NCBI GenBank assembly: GCA_039105265.1
Contig: JAPFFF010000001.1
Span: 6,324,001-6,388,000, forward strand
Length of the DNA: 64,000 nucleotides
Direction of reading: 5' to 3'
Source: Tritrichomonas musculus
Taxonomy: Eukaryota > Parabasalia > Tritrichomonadida > Tritrichomonadidae
Both the position numbers and the translations under genes were made by a program. Shown here in pieces: positions 11,633-21,363 of this stretch (its first letter is position 1; each line of letters opens with the position of its first letter). Below the pieces are notes generated by a model. The model did no database searches and had not been told where the DNA came from. It worked only from the letters and a program-made list of their open reading frames with translations.

Positions 11633-14113
11633 TTAAGAAATAAAATAATAACAATGTCGTCTACTAATTGGGTGCATCTTTAGTGCACCAACAACAACTT
11701 TAAAAACACTTTCTTTGTCTTTAATTATATCGTCTAGGAATCTAGTGCTCTTTGCTGTTAATTCCTTGCCATCTAATCGAAAACTAATTAAATAGCTTCC
11801 TTTATATTCGAAAGTATTAAAAATTTCGATAGCATCCCCTTCTTTAACAAGTTTATCTATTGGTTCGTGTTTTCCTTTACGATAACTGTTATGTGTTAAT
11901 ATATTATCGTCTTTAATATTGTTCGGTACTTCTTTATCTATTGCTGTGTTCGTGTAATACTCTAGAGGTTGGTTAACATGTATCTCGTCTCTTGTTGTTG
12001 TGCTGTTAACAATATTTATTTTTGCACGGAGATTACGAGAAGCATTATAATAGACACCTTCCTTTTCTATCTCTATTATAGGTATTCCTAACGAAGAGCC
12101 ATAAATGTTATTCGCTATTTCTGTCCATTTGTTAATGTTCTCTCGTAAATAATCGTAAACAGAATTAACCGACCAGTAAATAGATAAATTAGATTCGCTA
12201 CCAATATTGTTTTGTTTACTGCATAATAATAAAGCCTTGTTCCCATATCGAGTAAATATAAATTTAAAAGCATAAACAAATAAATGCGTCTTGTTCTCCA
12301 ATTCGATTAATTTATGTTTGTTCGAATTAAGAGTATCGTTAAACGAATTAATAAACATACTCTTTATTTTTGTGGTATCTTGTATCTGTTGGTTAGACTC
12401 TTCTTCTTTTTGTTTTATTAGTTCGTTTATTAATTCTTCTCTCGCATTTTTAAATAGATTCTCTTCTTTGTCTTTCTTTAACAGTTTGGTTATTTTGCTT
12501 ATGTTATCGATTGGTTTAAACACTATAGGAATGTTATAGGTTGTAAATTGGTTTATGTTCTTCTTTGGTTGTAATCGTAAGCGACAAATCGGGCAATCTA
12601 ATAAACCTACATCTTCGGCTTTAATGGTTGTATCTTTAGTAATAAATGGTGTAAAGTAAGTATTTCCGTTCGATATATAAGTTATTAGTTCGTTTAATAC
12701 AAACGATTTGTTTATTGTGTTTATTAGTTCTTTTGTATATATTCGTTGCTTAATAAGCAAATTGTCGTTTCCTTCTTCGATAGTTCGCTTAAATGATACC
12801 AGAATAATTGGATAATTAAACGAATATAATTTAAGTATGTTCGAAAGCTTGTTTGTATTAACGTTCTTAATATAAAAGCCGTTTATGTTGTTTGTTAGCT
12901 TGTTTATCGAGTAAGAGAACAAAGCCAAGTTATAATCCAAATCCACAACACAAAGATTATATTTAATAGCATTAAGTAATAGCGACCATTGCTTGGATAT
13001 ACTGTTATAGAATATAAGATTTGGAGGTAATATATAAACAAAATAATCGAGGTGTTTGTTAATGTATTCTTCTGTTATCGCTTGGTTATCGATATAATAT
13101 GTTATTTCTAATCTTAAAATACCTGTATCGAGAGATTTCTTAATATTATCCTTTAATATCTGTTCTTGGTTATTTATCCAATGGCTGTAATGGTTTCCGA
13201 CACTACCTCGAACATTTGGAGATTCTATTGCTTGCGCGAATTTATTATAAAAATTATACCTAACAGCACCAAAAGAAGAATTCGTTATAAATGTTAAACA
13301 ATTGGAACCGACAGATGCATTATTATCTATAATTATTTTAATCGGTTCTTCTGTTGTATTGTTGTTAATGGATTCCTCTCCTTCTTTTCTAAAGTCTGGC
13401 TTCGTTAATAAATAATCTATAACATCCTTCTTGTTAATGGTTCCGCTAAAGTCTTGGATTATTTCGATATCGTTTATAAATATACCATTATCGTTAAACT
13501 CTTTAATTCTCTCTTTATTGCATACAATATTAAGAACCTTATCTAGTGGAACATCTTGCAGAGATATTTTAATAAACTGTTTAATGGTTCCTTTATCGAC
13601 TTTAAACGATGTCGGCTTTATGCTTGTCTTATTAATTAGTATATCGAATTTATTAAATAACTCTCTAATAATTTCTGTATTGTTAGCAAGGAATGGCGTA
13701 ATTTCTTTAAGAACTTTATTAAATTGTCGGTCTTCTTTGGACTTTGGTGTATTCTCTTCTGGTTGGTCGTTTGTTCCCTTACGTTTAATATAATTCTTTA
13801 ATGCTTTATTATTCTTTATAATATCTTCGGGTATAATAAAATGGATAATAATATTATCGCAGAATCTAGAACATAATGGTTTAAGCTCTTTATTGTTTGT
13901 TCCACCAAGCGTAAAATCGATATTGGCTGTATCGTTAATGTTTAATGTATATGTTATGTTATGCAGCAATGTTTCGAATTTGGAGTTAGTATAGAAGTAA
14001 GAGAAAGGAAGCTTAACACCTTCTTTATCGAATATATTGTAATCGAGTTCGCGAATTGTTTCGAAAGTTCCTTGTTCTTCTTGGCTATCGCAGTTTGTAG
14101 TTAGTGGTTGCAT
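11633..14113 (-). CDS. Unknown 826-aa protein, founder of a local repeat family
   Basis: A long intact frame starting at a single ATG (MQPLTTNCDS). I do not recognise it. Visible features are an Asn/Lys/Ile-rich composition, an LRLEITYYID stretch near residue 350, the motif LPPNLIFYNS near 380, a CPIC pair near 510, and a C-terminal part with KEGDAIEIF and VVVGAL. There is no transmembrane segment or signal peptide. Codon use (many TCG and CGA codons) differs from the Polinton genes to its right and matches the palindrome. Pieces related to its middle and its C-terminus occur in both palindrome arms, so it belongs to a repeated element. A replication or structural protein of an unknown element is possible, but function is unassigned. 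Confidence 0.8.
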   Translation of the reverse strand: MQPLTTNCDSQEEQGTFETIRELDYNIFDKEGVKLPFSYFYTNSKFETLLHNITYTLNINDTANIDFTLGGTNNKELKPLCSRFCDNIIIHFIIPEDIIKNNKALKNYIKRKGTNDQPEENTPKSKEDRQFNKVLKEITPFLANNTEIIRELFNKFDILINKTSIKPTSFKVDKGTIKQFIKISLQDVPLDKVLNIVCNKERIKEFNDNGIFINDIEIIQDFSGTINKKDVIDYLLTKPDFRKEGEESINNNTTEEPIKIIIDNNASVGSNCLTFITNSSFGAVRYNFYNKFAQAIESPNVRGSVGNHYSHWINNQEQILKDNIKKSLDTGILRLEITYYIDNQAITEEYINKHLDYFVYILPPNLIFYNSISKQWSLLLNAIKYNLCVVDLDYNLALFSYSINKLTNNINGFYIKNVNTNKLSNILKLYSFNYPIILVSFKRTIEEGNDNLLIKQRIYTKELINTINKSFVLNELITYISNGNTYFTPFITKDTTIKAEDVGLLDCPICRLRLQPKKNINQFTTYNIPIVFKPIDNISKITKLLKKDKEENLFKNAREELINELIKQKEEESNQQIQDTTKIKSMFINSFNDTLNSNKHKLIELENKTHLFVYAFKFIFTRYGNKALLLCSKQNNIGSESNLSIYWSVNSVYDYLRENINKWTEIANNIYGSSLGIPIIEIEKEGVYYNASRNLRAKINIVNSTTTRDEIHVNQPLEYYTNTAIDKEVPNNIKDDNILTHNSYRKGKHEPIDKLVKEGDAIEIFNTFEYKGSYLISFRLDGKELTAKSTRFLDDIIKDKESVFKVVVGALKMHPISRRHCYYFIS

Positions 14114-14194
14114 TTACAAACGAATAAAAAACATATTTAAAACGAAAACAGGTTGTTTGTATTTTTTGTTAGTGTGTTTTTTTAATGTATTATA

Positions 14195-14680
14195 AGTGGA
14201 TATATTAGTATAGATGTATTAGTATAGATGTATTAGTATAGATGTATTAGTATAGATGTATTAGTATAGATGTATTAGTATAGATGTATTAGTATAGATG
14301 TATTAGTATAGATGTATTAGTATAGATGTATTAGTATAGATGTATTAGTATAGATGTATTAGTATAGATGTATTAGTATAGATGTATTAGTATAGATGTA
14401 TTAGTATAGATGTATTAGTATAGATGTATTAGTATAGATGTATTAGTATAGATGTATTAGTATAGATGTATTAGTATAGATGTATTAGTATAGATGTATT
14501 AGTATAGATGTATTAGTATAGATGTATTAGTATAGATGTATTAGTATAGATGTATTAGCATGGATATATTAGTATGGATGTATTAGCATGGATATATTAG
14601 TATGGATGTATTAGTATAGATATATTAGTATGGATGTATTAGCATAGATGTATTAGTATGGATGTATTAGTAGGTCTTTT
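14195..14680. repeat. 14-bp satellite TAGTATAGATGTAT
   Basis: More than 30 tandem copies, nearly perfect until about 14550. They then become mixed with GGATATAT and GGATGTAT variants related to the repeat at 11215-11430. No gene. Confidence 0.95.
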
Positions 14681-14689
14681 CTAAGAGGG

Positions 14690-14935
14690 TCCTCGTGGTG
14701 GAGTACATGTGCCATTAAGTAGATGGTGGTATGTACGAGATTCTCGGGGTGCTACCTGTGCCGTTTCATAGATGGCGGGGTACCTAAGCTGTTTCGTAGA
14801 TGGAGGGCAGTGGGGTGGGGCACCTGTGCTGTTTCATAGATAGTGGGCAGTGGGGCAGGTACCTGTGCCGTTTCATAGATGGGCGGTTGTGGGGTGGGGT
14901 ACCTGTGCCGTTTCATGGATGGGGAGCAGTAGTGA
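14690..14935. repeat. GC-rich minisatellite, about 40-bp units
   Basis: Imperfect units carry GTACCTGTGCCGTTTCATAG followed by ATGG and a GGGCAGTGGGG-type G-rich run. This is the most GC-rich stretch of the region, in sharp contrast with the AT-rich DNA on both sides. No gene is supported; short frames through it are repeat translations. Confidence 0.85.
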
Positions 14936-14939
14936 GAAC

Positions 14940-15006
14940 AAGAATATTTTTTTCTTTTTTTCTTTTTTCTTTTCTTTTCTTTTTCTTTTCTTTTCTTTTT
15001 CTTTTA
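14940..15006. repeat. Polypyrimidine (T/C) tract
   Basis: About 65 bases of TTTTCTTTTC-type sequence on the plus strand, between the GC-rich minisatellite and the first Polinton gene. It may mark the left junction of the Polinton, but no terminal inverted repeat could be matched to the right end. Confidence 0.8.
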
Positions 15007-15064
15007 TAACGAGTTCGTTCTTAGTCCAGACCTGCGACCCACAGCGAAAACCGACTCGTATATA

Positions 15065-15268
15065 CTACTCACCAGCTTGATTAACAACATTACCCCATTG
15101 ATTTAGAACTTTACCTTTATCACCACCAATTACAGAACCAACTGCTCCTAATGCAGGTGCAACAACTGTTTGAGCTACTTGACCAACCTTTCGTGCAATC
15201 GGTAACACTTTTCTAAAGCCATTCTTAATTTTCTCACCTAATTTCTTAAACCAGCTACCAAAAGCCAT
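15065..15268 (-). CDS. Polinton short amphipathic protein A
   Basis: 67 aa, beginning MAFGSWFKKLGEKIKNGF, a strongly amphipathic cationic helix. It is followed by a Gly/Ala/Val-rich hydrophobic stretch (VAPALGAVGSVIGG). The paralogue at 22145 shares the MAFGSWFKKLG start, which is why I prefer this ATG over one four codons upstream (15280). Such proteins in capsid-bearing elements can act like the membrane-lytic protein VI of adenovirus; that role is inference. It is transcribed divergently from the capsid gene. Confidence 0.7.
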   Translation of the reverse strand: MAFGSWFKKLGEKIKNGFRKVLPIARKVGQVAQTVVAPALGAVGSVIGGDKGKVLNQWGNVVNQAGE

Positions 15269-15321
15269 TTGGTTTTGCATAAAAAATTTAATCGTTCATT
15301 CATATTTTTACTCACTCGCAA

Positions 15322-16767
15322 ATGTCGTATCAAAACGCTCAATTTAAGAATACAGGTAATGATGAAGGTGATGTTCTCGATTTCTTCAACGATACATTAC
15401 GTAATTTAGTACAGAAAAATGGTGGTGATAATACTTTCTCATTCGTTACTGAAGAATTTCAAAACAAAGATGCTCCAATGCCAATAGGTACAAAAACTCG
15501 CATGAAATTAACTCATTCAGGTCATACAATTAGTCAAATCGAAAAAGGATTCATAACAATGAAGATCGATTTTTCAGTTAAATTTCAGGATCCCATTTAT
15601 GCTAATGCATTTGATTTAGACACTGAAGGACTCAATCGTATATTCATTGGATTCAAAGATGCTGTTGAAATCATTGAAGATTGTAGATTTTGGGTTGATG
15701 GTAAACTTGTTGAAACATATCATCAAGATCAATTAATTCGTGAATCATTTGCATACAATGCTATCCGTGCTAGAGAAGTCAAAATTGCATCACCAAAAGC
15801 TCATTCATTATGGGAGAAAGTTTCTAAATACTTACCGGGTGTATGTGGTGTTTACATTCCATTGAGACAATTTGCAAATAACGCTATTGTACCAGTTCAA
15901 ATGGAATTAGTTATACCATTCACTGATCAATTAGCATTACAAGCATGGCGTTTATATCCAAATCGAATTTTAGGTGAAGTTGAAGAAGAAATACGTACAT
16001 CATTGGAAGCATTAGTTTGGTGTCAAGTTGATCCACTTGCCGTTGCTGATGTTTTAAGATTCATGGATTATGAAGTTAATGCACTCTATTACACACCAAC
16101 TATTTGCCCAATTACTACTCACTTTACTCAAATCAATCGTCCAGCCAAAATTGTTACCAAAATTGAAGAAAAAGGTGAAGATGAAGAAGGTGGAGATGGT
16201 GTTACTACATTTACTGGAGTTAGTGTTGTTGATAAGAAGTTTAATTTAATTAGTGTCAAATTAAACCCAATAAATATTTGGGCTTAATAAAAAGCTATAC
16301 CCAGATACGGCATTTGATACAACATTTGATGGACGATTCATTCAATATCAATTAATTGCAAATGAATTAGATGGATATATTGAAGCTACTGATGAATTCG
16401 TTAGATCAATCTCATTACCGCTTAACAAAAGTCCTGAAAATGGTGGTGCGAGATATAAAAGTAGTTCCGCTGCTGATAATACTAGCTTTGGCATTAACTT
16501 TCAACTTGAACGAGGTAATTCTGGTTATTGTTTGATGGAATCGATACTGGCTCTCAATCAATTACAATTACATTCAGAGGTAGTCCAATGTGTAAAGGTA
16601 ATTTTGATACTTACTTTAATCCTGAAGTTGCTGATGACGGAACTGTTGACACTAATACTCATCCTCCTCAACCAGAAATGTGGATTTGTTCAGATACTTA
16701 TTGGACTTGGTCAATTCAAGATGGTGTTAAATATCATCCAACAGGTATTCCATTAGGATATGAATGA
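15322..16767 (+). pseudogene. Polinton major capsid protein gene, broken (about two breaks)
   Basis: The region encodes a beta-rich protein with no transmembrane segment. Its position after the amphipathic protein and before a minor capsid gene, its size of roughly 480 codons and its composition fit the double-jelly-roll major capsid protein of Polintons. Recognisable stretches include PIGTKTRMKL early and QAWRLYPNRI in the middle. The element would depend on this gene to form a particle; it appears broken by about two breaks. The upstream context is TATTTTTACTCACTCGCAA directly before the ATG, with a TCACTC initiator-like word. Capsid assignment is by context and fold-like composition, not by a profile search. 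Confidence 0.65.
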
Positions 16768-16833
16768 GTTTCCTTTAGACGTTGTCCATGAATTAACCCA
16801 ATACATCCTTTAATATATTTTTGTTTATCGTAA

Positions 16834-17322
16834 ATGTCAATTCGACGTAATCCAAGTAAATTAAGGAATATATCTTCAAATTTTAATCCTAAACGTGGCC
16901 ACACAATTGATGATGCTATTGATTTAAACGGTGATGGGATCATTGATGAGTACGAAAGACAAATGGCTAATATTCAAAACACTGATCCGGTCATTAAAAC
17001 ATACTACATTACTCGTGATTATGAAAACACATTACCGCCTGAATTTGTGAACTCCAATAATGATAGATATATTTCATTTCAATACTGCAGAGCTACATGC
17101 AAGCATTATTTAGATGGTGAAACTGAAGTTCATTGTTCATTTATTCCACGTGATGAATATTGTGATTCATTAGTTTGGTACGCTAATTTAGTTCCACCTG
17201 ATGATAACCGAAAATATGAAATCATTTCACGTAGTAATACATTCAAAGTTTGGTTCACTGATGCAGAAGGTAAACGCATTACACCAGATAACTTCACATT
17301 GTTCCTCAAGTTAGAGTATTGA
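16834..17322 (+). CDS. Probable Polinton minor capsid protein with an EF-hand-like loop
   Basis: 162 aa. After a basic N-terminus (MSIRRNPSKLRN), residues 29-40 read DLNGDGIIDEYE, which fits the 12-residue EF-hand loop pattern (D-x-N-x-D-G-x-I-x-x-x-E). The remaining 120 residues are beta-rich with four cysteines, compatible with a single jelly roll as in Polinton penton-type minor capsid proteins. It sits directly after the capsid gene and before the fibre gene on the same strand. The ATG follows TATTTTTGTTTATCGTAA. Minor capsid is inferred from position and size; calcium binding is inferred from the loop. Confidence 0.55.
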   Translation: MSIRRNPSKLRNISSNFNPKRGHTIDDAIDLNGDGIIDEYERQMANIQNTDPVIKTYYITRDYENTLPPEFVNSNNDRYISFQYCRATCKHYLDGETEVHCSFIPRDEYCDSLVWYANLVPPDDNRKYEIISRSNTFKVWFTDAEGKRITPDNFTLFLKLEY

Positions 17323-17367
17323 CATGCTAATGAAATACATCGTTTATTTTTCTTTAGTGATTCACAA

Positions 17368-20300
17368 ATGACTGGAATACTTACAAAACAAAACGCTATT
17401 GATCAAGCATTAATTGGTGGTAGAGGTGGTGAACTTACTGAAAACGGATTAATTCAATCATTACATGTTTTTCATGATGCTACATTTGATGGACCAACTA
17501 AATTTGAAGCATTTGATGGTGCTAGTGTTACATTTAAGTCTCAGCCAATGTTTGAAAAAGATATAAACGTTAATGTTGATGGTGAAATAGTAACAATGGG
17601 AATACTTCAGGAGAATGATAGAAAGCTTGAATTTGCTATTGAATGTGCATCAGATGCTATTAGTTCAGTGGATAGAAGATATGATGAAGTCATTAAAGCT
17701 TTTAATGAAAACATTGATGATATAACTAATTCAATTAATGCACATTTGGACCAAAATCCAGATATCGACAATAACAATAACAATAATGATGCATCAACGT
17801 TTAACCTTAATGCCAAAGTAACAACTCGTGACATTAATATTGAGCCTTCACCGGAACCTGACATTGATGAAACACCAGTTACAATTAATGATGTGAATAT
17901 TGTTATGGGAACTCTAAAGACAAGCATTAATGAATCGTTAACTCATTTTGAAACTAATGATCAAAACATATATCAAAAAACGTTAGAACATGATGATCAA
18001 ATTAAGATTTTAGATAAAGGATTTCATTTAGTGAATGATGCTTTGGACTCATTTAATGAATCAATCACAAACATTAATGCAGCCATTGATGAAAATGAAT
18101 CTGAAATTACTAAATTGAAAAATGATATTGTAGGTATTAATGAAGACGTTGATGATCTTAATGAAACCATTTCAGTATTGAGTAACACTAAATTGAATCC
18201 ATCAGATTTGGATGATGCTAAAGATGAACTTAATGCTTCAATTAATGCTTTGAATTCAAAACTCGAATCAGATTATGCATTGAAGACTGAAGTTAATGCT
18301 GTCAATGATAAATTCAGTAATTATACAAACACTAATGATTTGAGTAAGAACTATGCATTGAAGACTGAAGTTAATGCTGTCAATGATAAATTCAGTAATT
18401 ATACAAACACTAATGATTTGAGTAAGAACTATGCATTGAAGACTGAAGTTAATGCTGTCAATGATAAATTCAGTAATTACGATACTAAGACTGAAATCAA
18501 TGAATTACTTACACCTATTAATGAAAGTTTAACATCAGCTTCATCAAACATTAAATCATTAACTGAACGAATCAATGGTTTACAATCAACAACTGATACA
18601 TTAGATAACTATGCATTGAAGACTGAAGTTAATGCTGTCGATAACAAGTTCAGTAATTACACTACTACAAATGATTTGAGTAAGAACTATGCATTGAAGA
18701 CTGAAGTTAATGCTGTCAATAACAAGTTCAGTAATTACACTACTACAAATGATTTGAGTAAGAACTATGCATTGAAGACTGAAGTTAATGCTGTCAATGA
18801 TCAATTTAATACATCAATATCGACCATTAACACAACATTAACAAACAAAGCTGACAAATCATCGTTAGACACATTAGCTACAAATGATGAACTAACAACT
18901 GTTGATGATAAAGTTGATAAATTGCAATCATCATTAAAAGCATTAGTTGATCAAATTCAATTACTTGATAGATCTCAAGAAAAACATTTAGATAATAATC
19001 CATCCATTAATTATAGTACTAATTCTGAAATTGATGAAACTACTCCAGTAACATATTCAAGACAAAGAACTAGAGCAGCTACACAAAATATAGAAAATGA
19101 ACGGTCATCCAAAGAGATAAATGATACTGTTGTAAATGATGTAATGGTTGATTGGATTACCACAATGAATGATTCATTTAACCATTTTGAGGAAAACGAT
19201 GAAAATTTGATGAATAAATTCAATAATTACTATACATCTGATGAATCTGATAACAAATATGCAACCAAAAATGATATAGCTAATAATTATCCAACTAAAT
19301 CATCAATCACATCATCACTTACTGACACAATTGGACAATTTATGAAGAATGAATTGAAATCCGTTAATTATGGCAATTTAGCCCAAAAATATTTAGATTG
19401 TATGACATTTCTTGATTCGGAATTCAATTTACAATTCAAAGATGTATTACCTGCTAATGCTAAATATGTTATAATTCATTATTATGATGAAGGTAATTAC
19501 GCTGGATATGTATTGGTAATTAAATGTATACCACCATATTTGGGAACATTAATGATATATTCACTTACAAGCAATAACGGTACATTAAATGATTACAAGA
19601 TTATGAATAACATTGATGTGAAAATATCTCATAATGATTCAGTCCAAAAAGATGTCATTGAAGTTCAAGCATATTATTCATTTATTGATGTAGGTCGTTA
19701 TGATGATCCTATTCAAAATAGTATACTAAACAGATTTATGTATTTCAATATTGTTGAATCTGATGATGAATTAGCGTATAGTGATTTGATGGGTTCATTA
19801 ATGAATTTTGGTAACACGTATAACAACGATCGATATATTAAAGCTAATTATCCAACTAAATCATCGTTATCTGAATCATTTGTGAGTATATTTACTGAAT
19901 TTATTAATCATGACAGAACTACTTACAATCATGTTAATGATTTAAAGAAGTACTTAGATTACTTTCAAATGTTAGAGGATATGACTAACTTCAGCTTTAA
20001 AGCGCCAATACCAGCTAACTCCAAATACTTAATTGCTTATTACTGTATGGCAAGATGGGATAATCTCAGTTTTATAGTAGTTGGTGATATCATTAACGGT
20101 ACAGCTAAATTCATATTATTTGATGATAAGGGAATAATGGCTAACAGTAATGGAACAATTTCATTCTTTAACAATAACGGAGTAAATGAATTAGTATTTG
20201 ATACTAGTTACCCAAGAGTTGATAGAGAAGAATTTCCATGGTTTGATGATCCAGTAAATGAAGAAGATCATCCAGAAGTATATAATAACTTCAAGTATTT

Positions 20301-21156
20301 CAAAATTATAGAATCAACTGATGAATTAGCTTATGGTCATTTAATGGGTTCATTAATGGATTTATTTGGTGAATATAAGTTAAGTGGATATGTTAAAACT
20401 AACGGTAATGCAACAATTAATGGAGTGACGACAATAACTTCTGCAACTTCAACTGTTCCTCTGAATGTGTATTCAACAAAAGGTGAGGATAGATGTAATA
20501 TTAATTTCGGTATTTCACCTTCAGATCATGCGTATATTCGTTATGCAAAAACAGTTAATACAGGTCAATCATTGTCATTAGTTATAGGTCCTTATGAATT
20601 CATAACATCAAACCTAAATAATAATACAAGAACTATTAAATTGCATTATGGCTCAACTATTACGGGTGATTTGACAGTTTCTGGTAAGATATCATCAAAT
20701 GGATCAAATACTGTTACTCATTATTGTCCAATTGAAGCTGGTGAAGAGATATCAGACTTTAAAGTTGGTAAACCTGTATTCTTATCCGGTCATGTGTATA
20801 AACGTATTGAAACCAAACGTGATGATAATGGACAACCAATTTATAAATGGATATCATCAACTGCAAATGATTCAACTGATTGTATTTGTTCAGTCATTAT
20901 TGATGGTTCATGGAAGGAATTCGTTGGTGTTATATCTGATGTTGATGAAGAGAATGGATGCATTACATTTGTAAGTCATGGAGATGTATTATTCTATGTT
21001 GATGATGCAAATCTATATCAAATCGGTGATGTTGTACTTTATGATGGCCGAATATTGGATGAAGAATATGCAATGACATTAAAGATTCAACGATCAATTG
21101 TTGGAACAGTGATTTCAAAAATAAATGAACATACTTTAGCTGTATTCATGAGATAA
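17368..21156 (+). CDS. 1262-aa fibre-like protein of Polinton 1
   Basis: A very long intact frame with a modular, fibre-like build. Residues 1-100 are a beta-rich head (LIGGRGGELTENGLIQS). Residues 100-300 are an Asn/Asp-rich helical stalk. Residues 303-500 hold about six 26-residue repeats with the core YALKTEVNAVNDKFSNY. Two tandem duplicated domains of about 185 aa start with YPTKSS near residues 641 and 828 and end near an SDDELAYxxLMGSLM signature. The last 250 residues are Gly/Thr-rich (TGDLTVSGKISSNGS) and resemble the tips of bacteriophage tail fibres. A receptor-binding or surface fibre is the natural reading, but it is inference. The gene follows the minor capsid gene by 45 bases and its start context is TTCACAAATG. 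Confidence 0.7.
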   Translation: MTGILTKQNAIDQALIGGRGGELTENGLIQSLHVFHDATFDGPTKFEAFDGASVTFKSQPMFEKDINVNVDGEIVTMGILQENDRKLEFAIECASDAISSVDRRYDEVIKAFNENIDDITNSINAHLDQNPDIDNNNNNNDASTFNLNAKVTTRDINIEPSPEPDIDETPVTINDVNIVMGTLKTSINESLTHFETNDQNIYQKTLEHDDQIKILDKGFHLVNDALDSFNESITNINAAIDENESEITKLKNDIVGINEDVDDLNETISVLSNTKLNPSDLDDAKDELNASINALNSKLESDYALKTEVNAVNDKFSNYTNTNDLSKNYALKTEVNAVNDKFSNYTNTNDLSKNYALKTEVNAVNDKFSNYDTKTEINELLTPINESLTSASSNIKSLTERINGLQSTTDTLDNYALKTEVNAVDNKFSNYTTTNDLSKNYALKTEVNAVNNKFSNYTTTNDLSKNYALKTEVNAVNDQFNTSISTINTTLTNKADKSSLDTLATNDELTTVDDKVDKLQSSLKALVDQIQLLDRSQEKHLDNNPSINYSTNSEIDETTPVTYSRQRTRAATQNIENERSSKEINDTVVNDVMVDWITTMNDSFNHFEENDENLMNKFNNYYTSDESDNKYATKNDIANNYPTKSSITSSLTDTIGQFMKNELKSVNYGNLAQKYLDCMTFLDSEFNLQFKDVLPANAKYVIIHYYDEGNYAGYVLVIKCIPPYLGTLMIYSLTSNNGTLNDYKIMNNIDVKISHNDSVQKDVIEVQAYYSFIDVGRYDDPIQNSILNRFMYFNIVESDDELAYSDLMGSLMNFGNTYNNDRYIKANYPTKSSLSESFVSIFTEFINHDRTTYNHVNDLKKYLDYFQMLEDMTNFSFKAPIPANSKYLIAYYCMARWDNLSFIVVGDIINGTAKFILFDDKGIMANSNGTISFFNNNGVNELVFDTSYPRVDREEFPWFDDPVNEEDHPEVYNNFKYFKIIESTDELAYGHLMGSLMDLFGEYKLSGYVKTNGNATINGVTTITSATSTVPLNVYSTKGEDRCNINFGISPSDHAYIRYAKTVNTGQSLSLVIGPYEFITSNLNNNTRTIKLHYGSTITGDLTVSGKISSNGSNTVTHYCPIEAGEEISDFKVGKPVFLSGHVYKRIETKRDDNGQPIYKWISSTANDSTDCICSVIIDGSWKEFVGVISDVDEENGCITFVSHGDVLFYVDDANLYQIGDVVLYDGRILDEEYAMTLKIQRSIVGTVISKINEHTLAVFMR
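18274..18810 (+). repeat. 78-bp coding repeat inside the fibre gene
   Basis: Near-identical 78-bp units encode the 26-residue repeat. Three copies lie at 18274-18490 and three at 18610-18810, separated by a unique helical segment. Copies within each group are almost identical at DNA level, which suggests recent expansion or ongoing homogenisation. Confidence 0.85.
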
Positions 21157-21363
21157 ATTAAGTAACTCATTAATTGTATTAAGTTTATTTTTGATTCGCA
21201 GCTGAATGAATTCAAAACTCCGTTGGGCCTATGGCCTTTCAAGCAATTCATCTTTGATAGTGTTAATGATTACACTGATATTATGCATTAATCCATCTTT
21301 AATGTTGTCAAACTTAACGTCAGACATTAATTAGCTCTTTATTCATGAGATAAATTAAGTAAC
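21143..21363. repeat. 24-bp direct repeat around a short insert
   Basis: The word TATTCATGAGATAAATTAAG followed by TAAC occurs at 21143-21166, at the 3' end of the fibre gene, and again at 21340-21363, where it forms the 3' end of the convergent 247-aa gene. The 173 bases between hold a small minus-strand frame. The arrangement suggests a local duplication of the fibre gene end. Confidence 0.8.
21229..21327 (-). CDS. Possible 32-aa ORF, unknown
   Basis: Begins MSDVKFDNIKDGLMHNIS and is helix-prone. It lies between the fibre gene and the 247-aa gene, inside the segment bounded by the 24-bp direct repeat. It may be no more than a fragment; coding status is uncertain. Confidence 0.25.
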   Translation of the reverse strand: MSDVKFDNIKDGLMHNISVIINTIKDELLERP

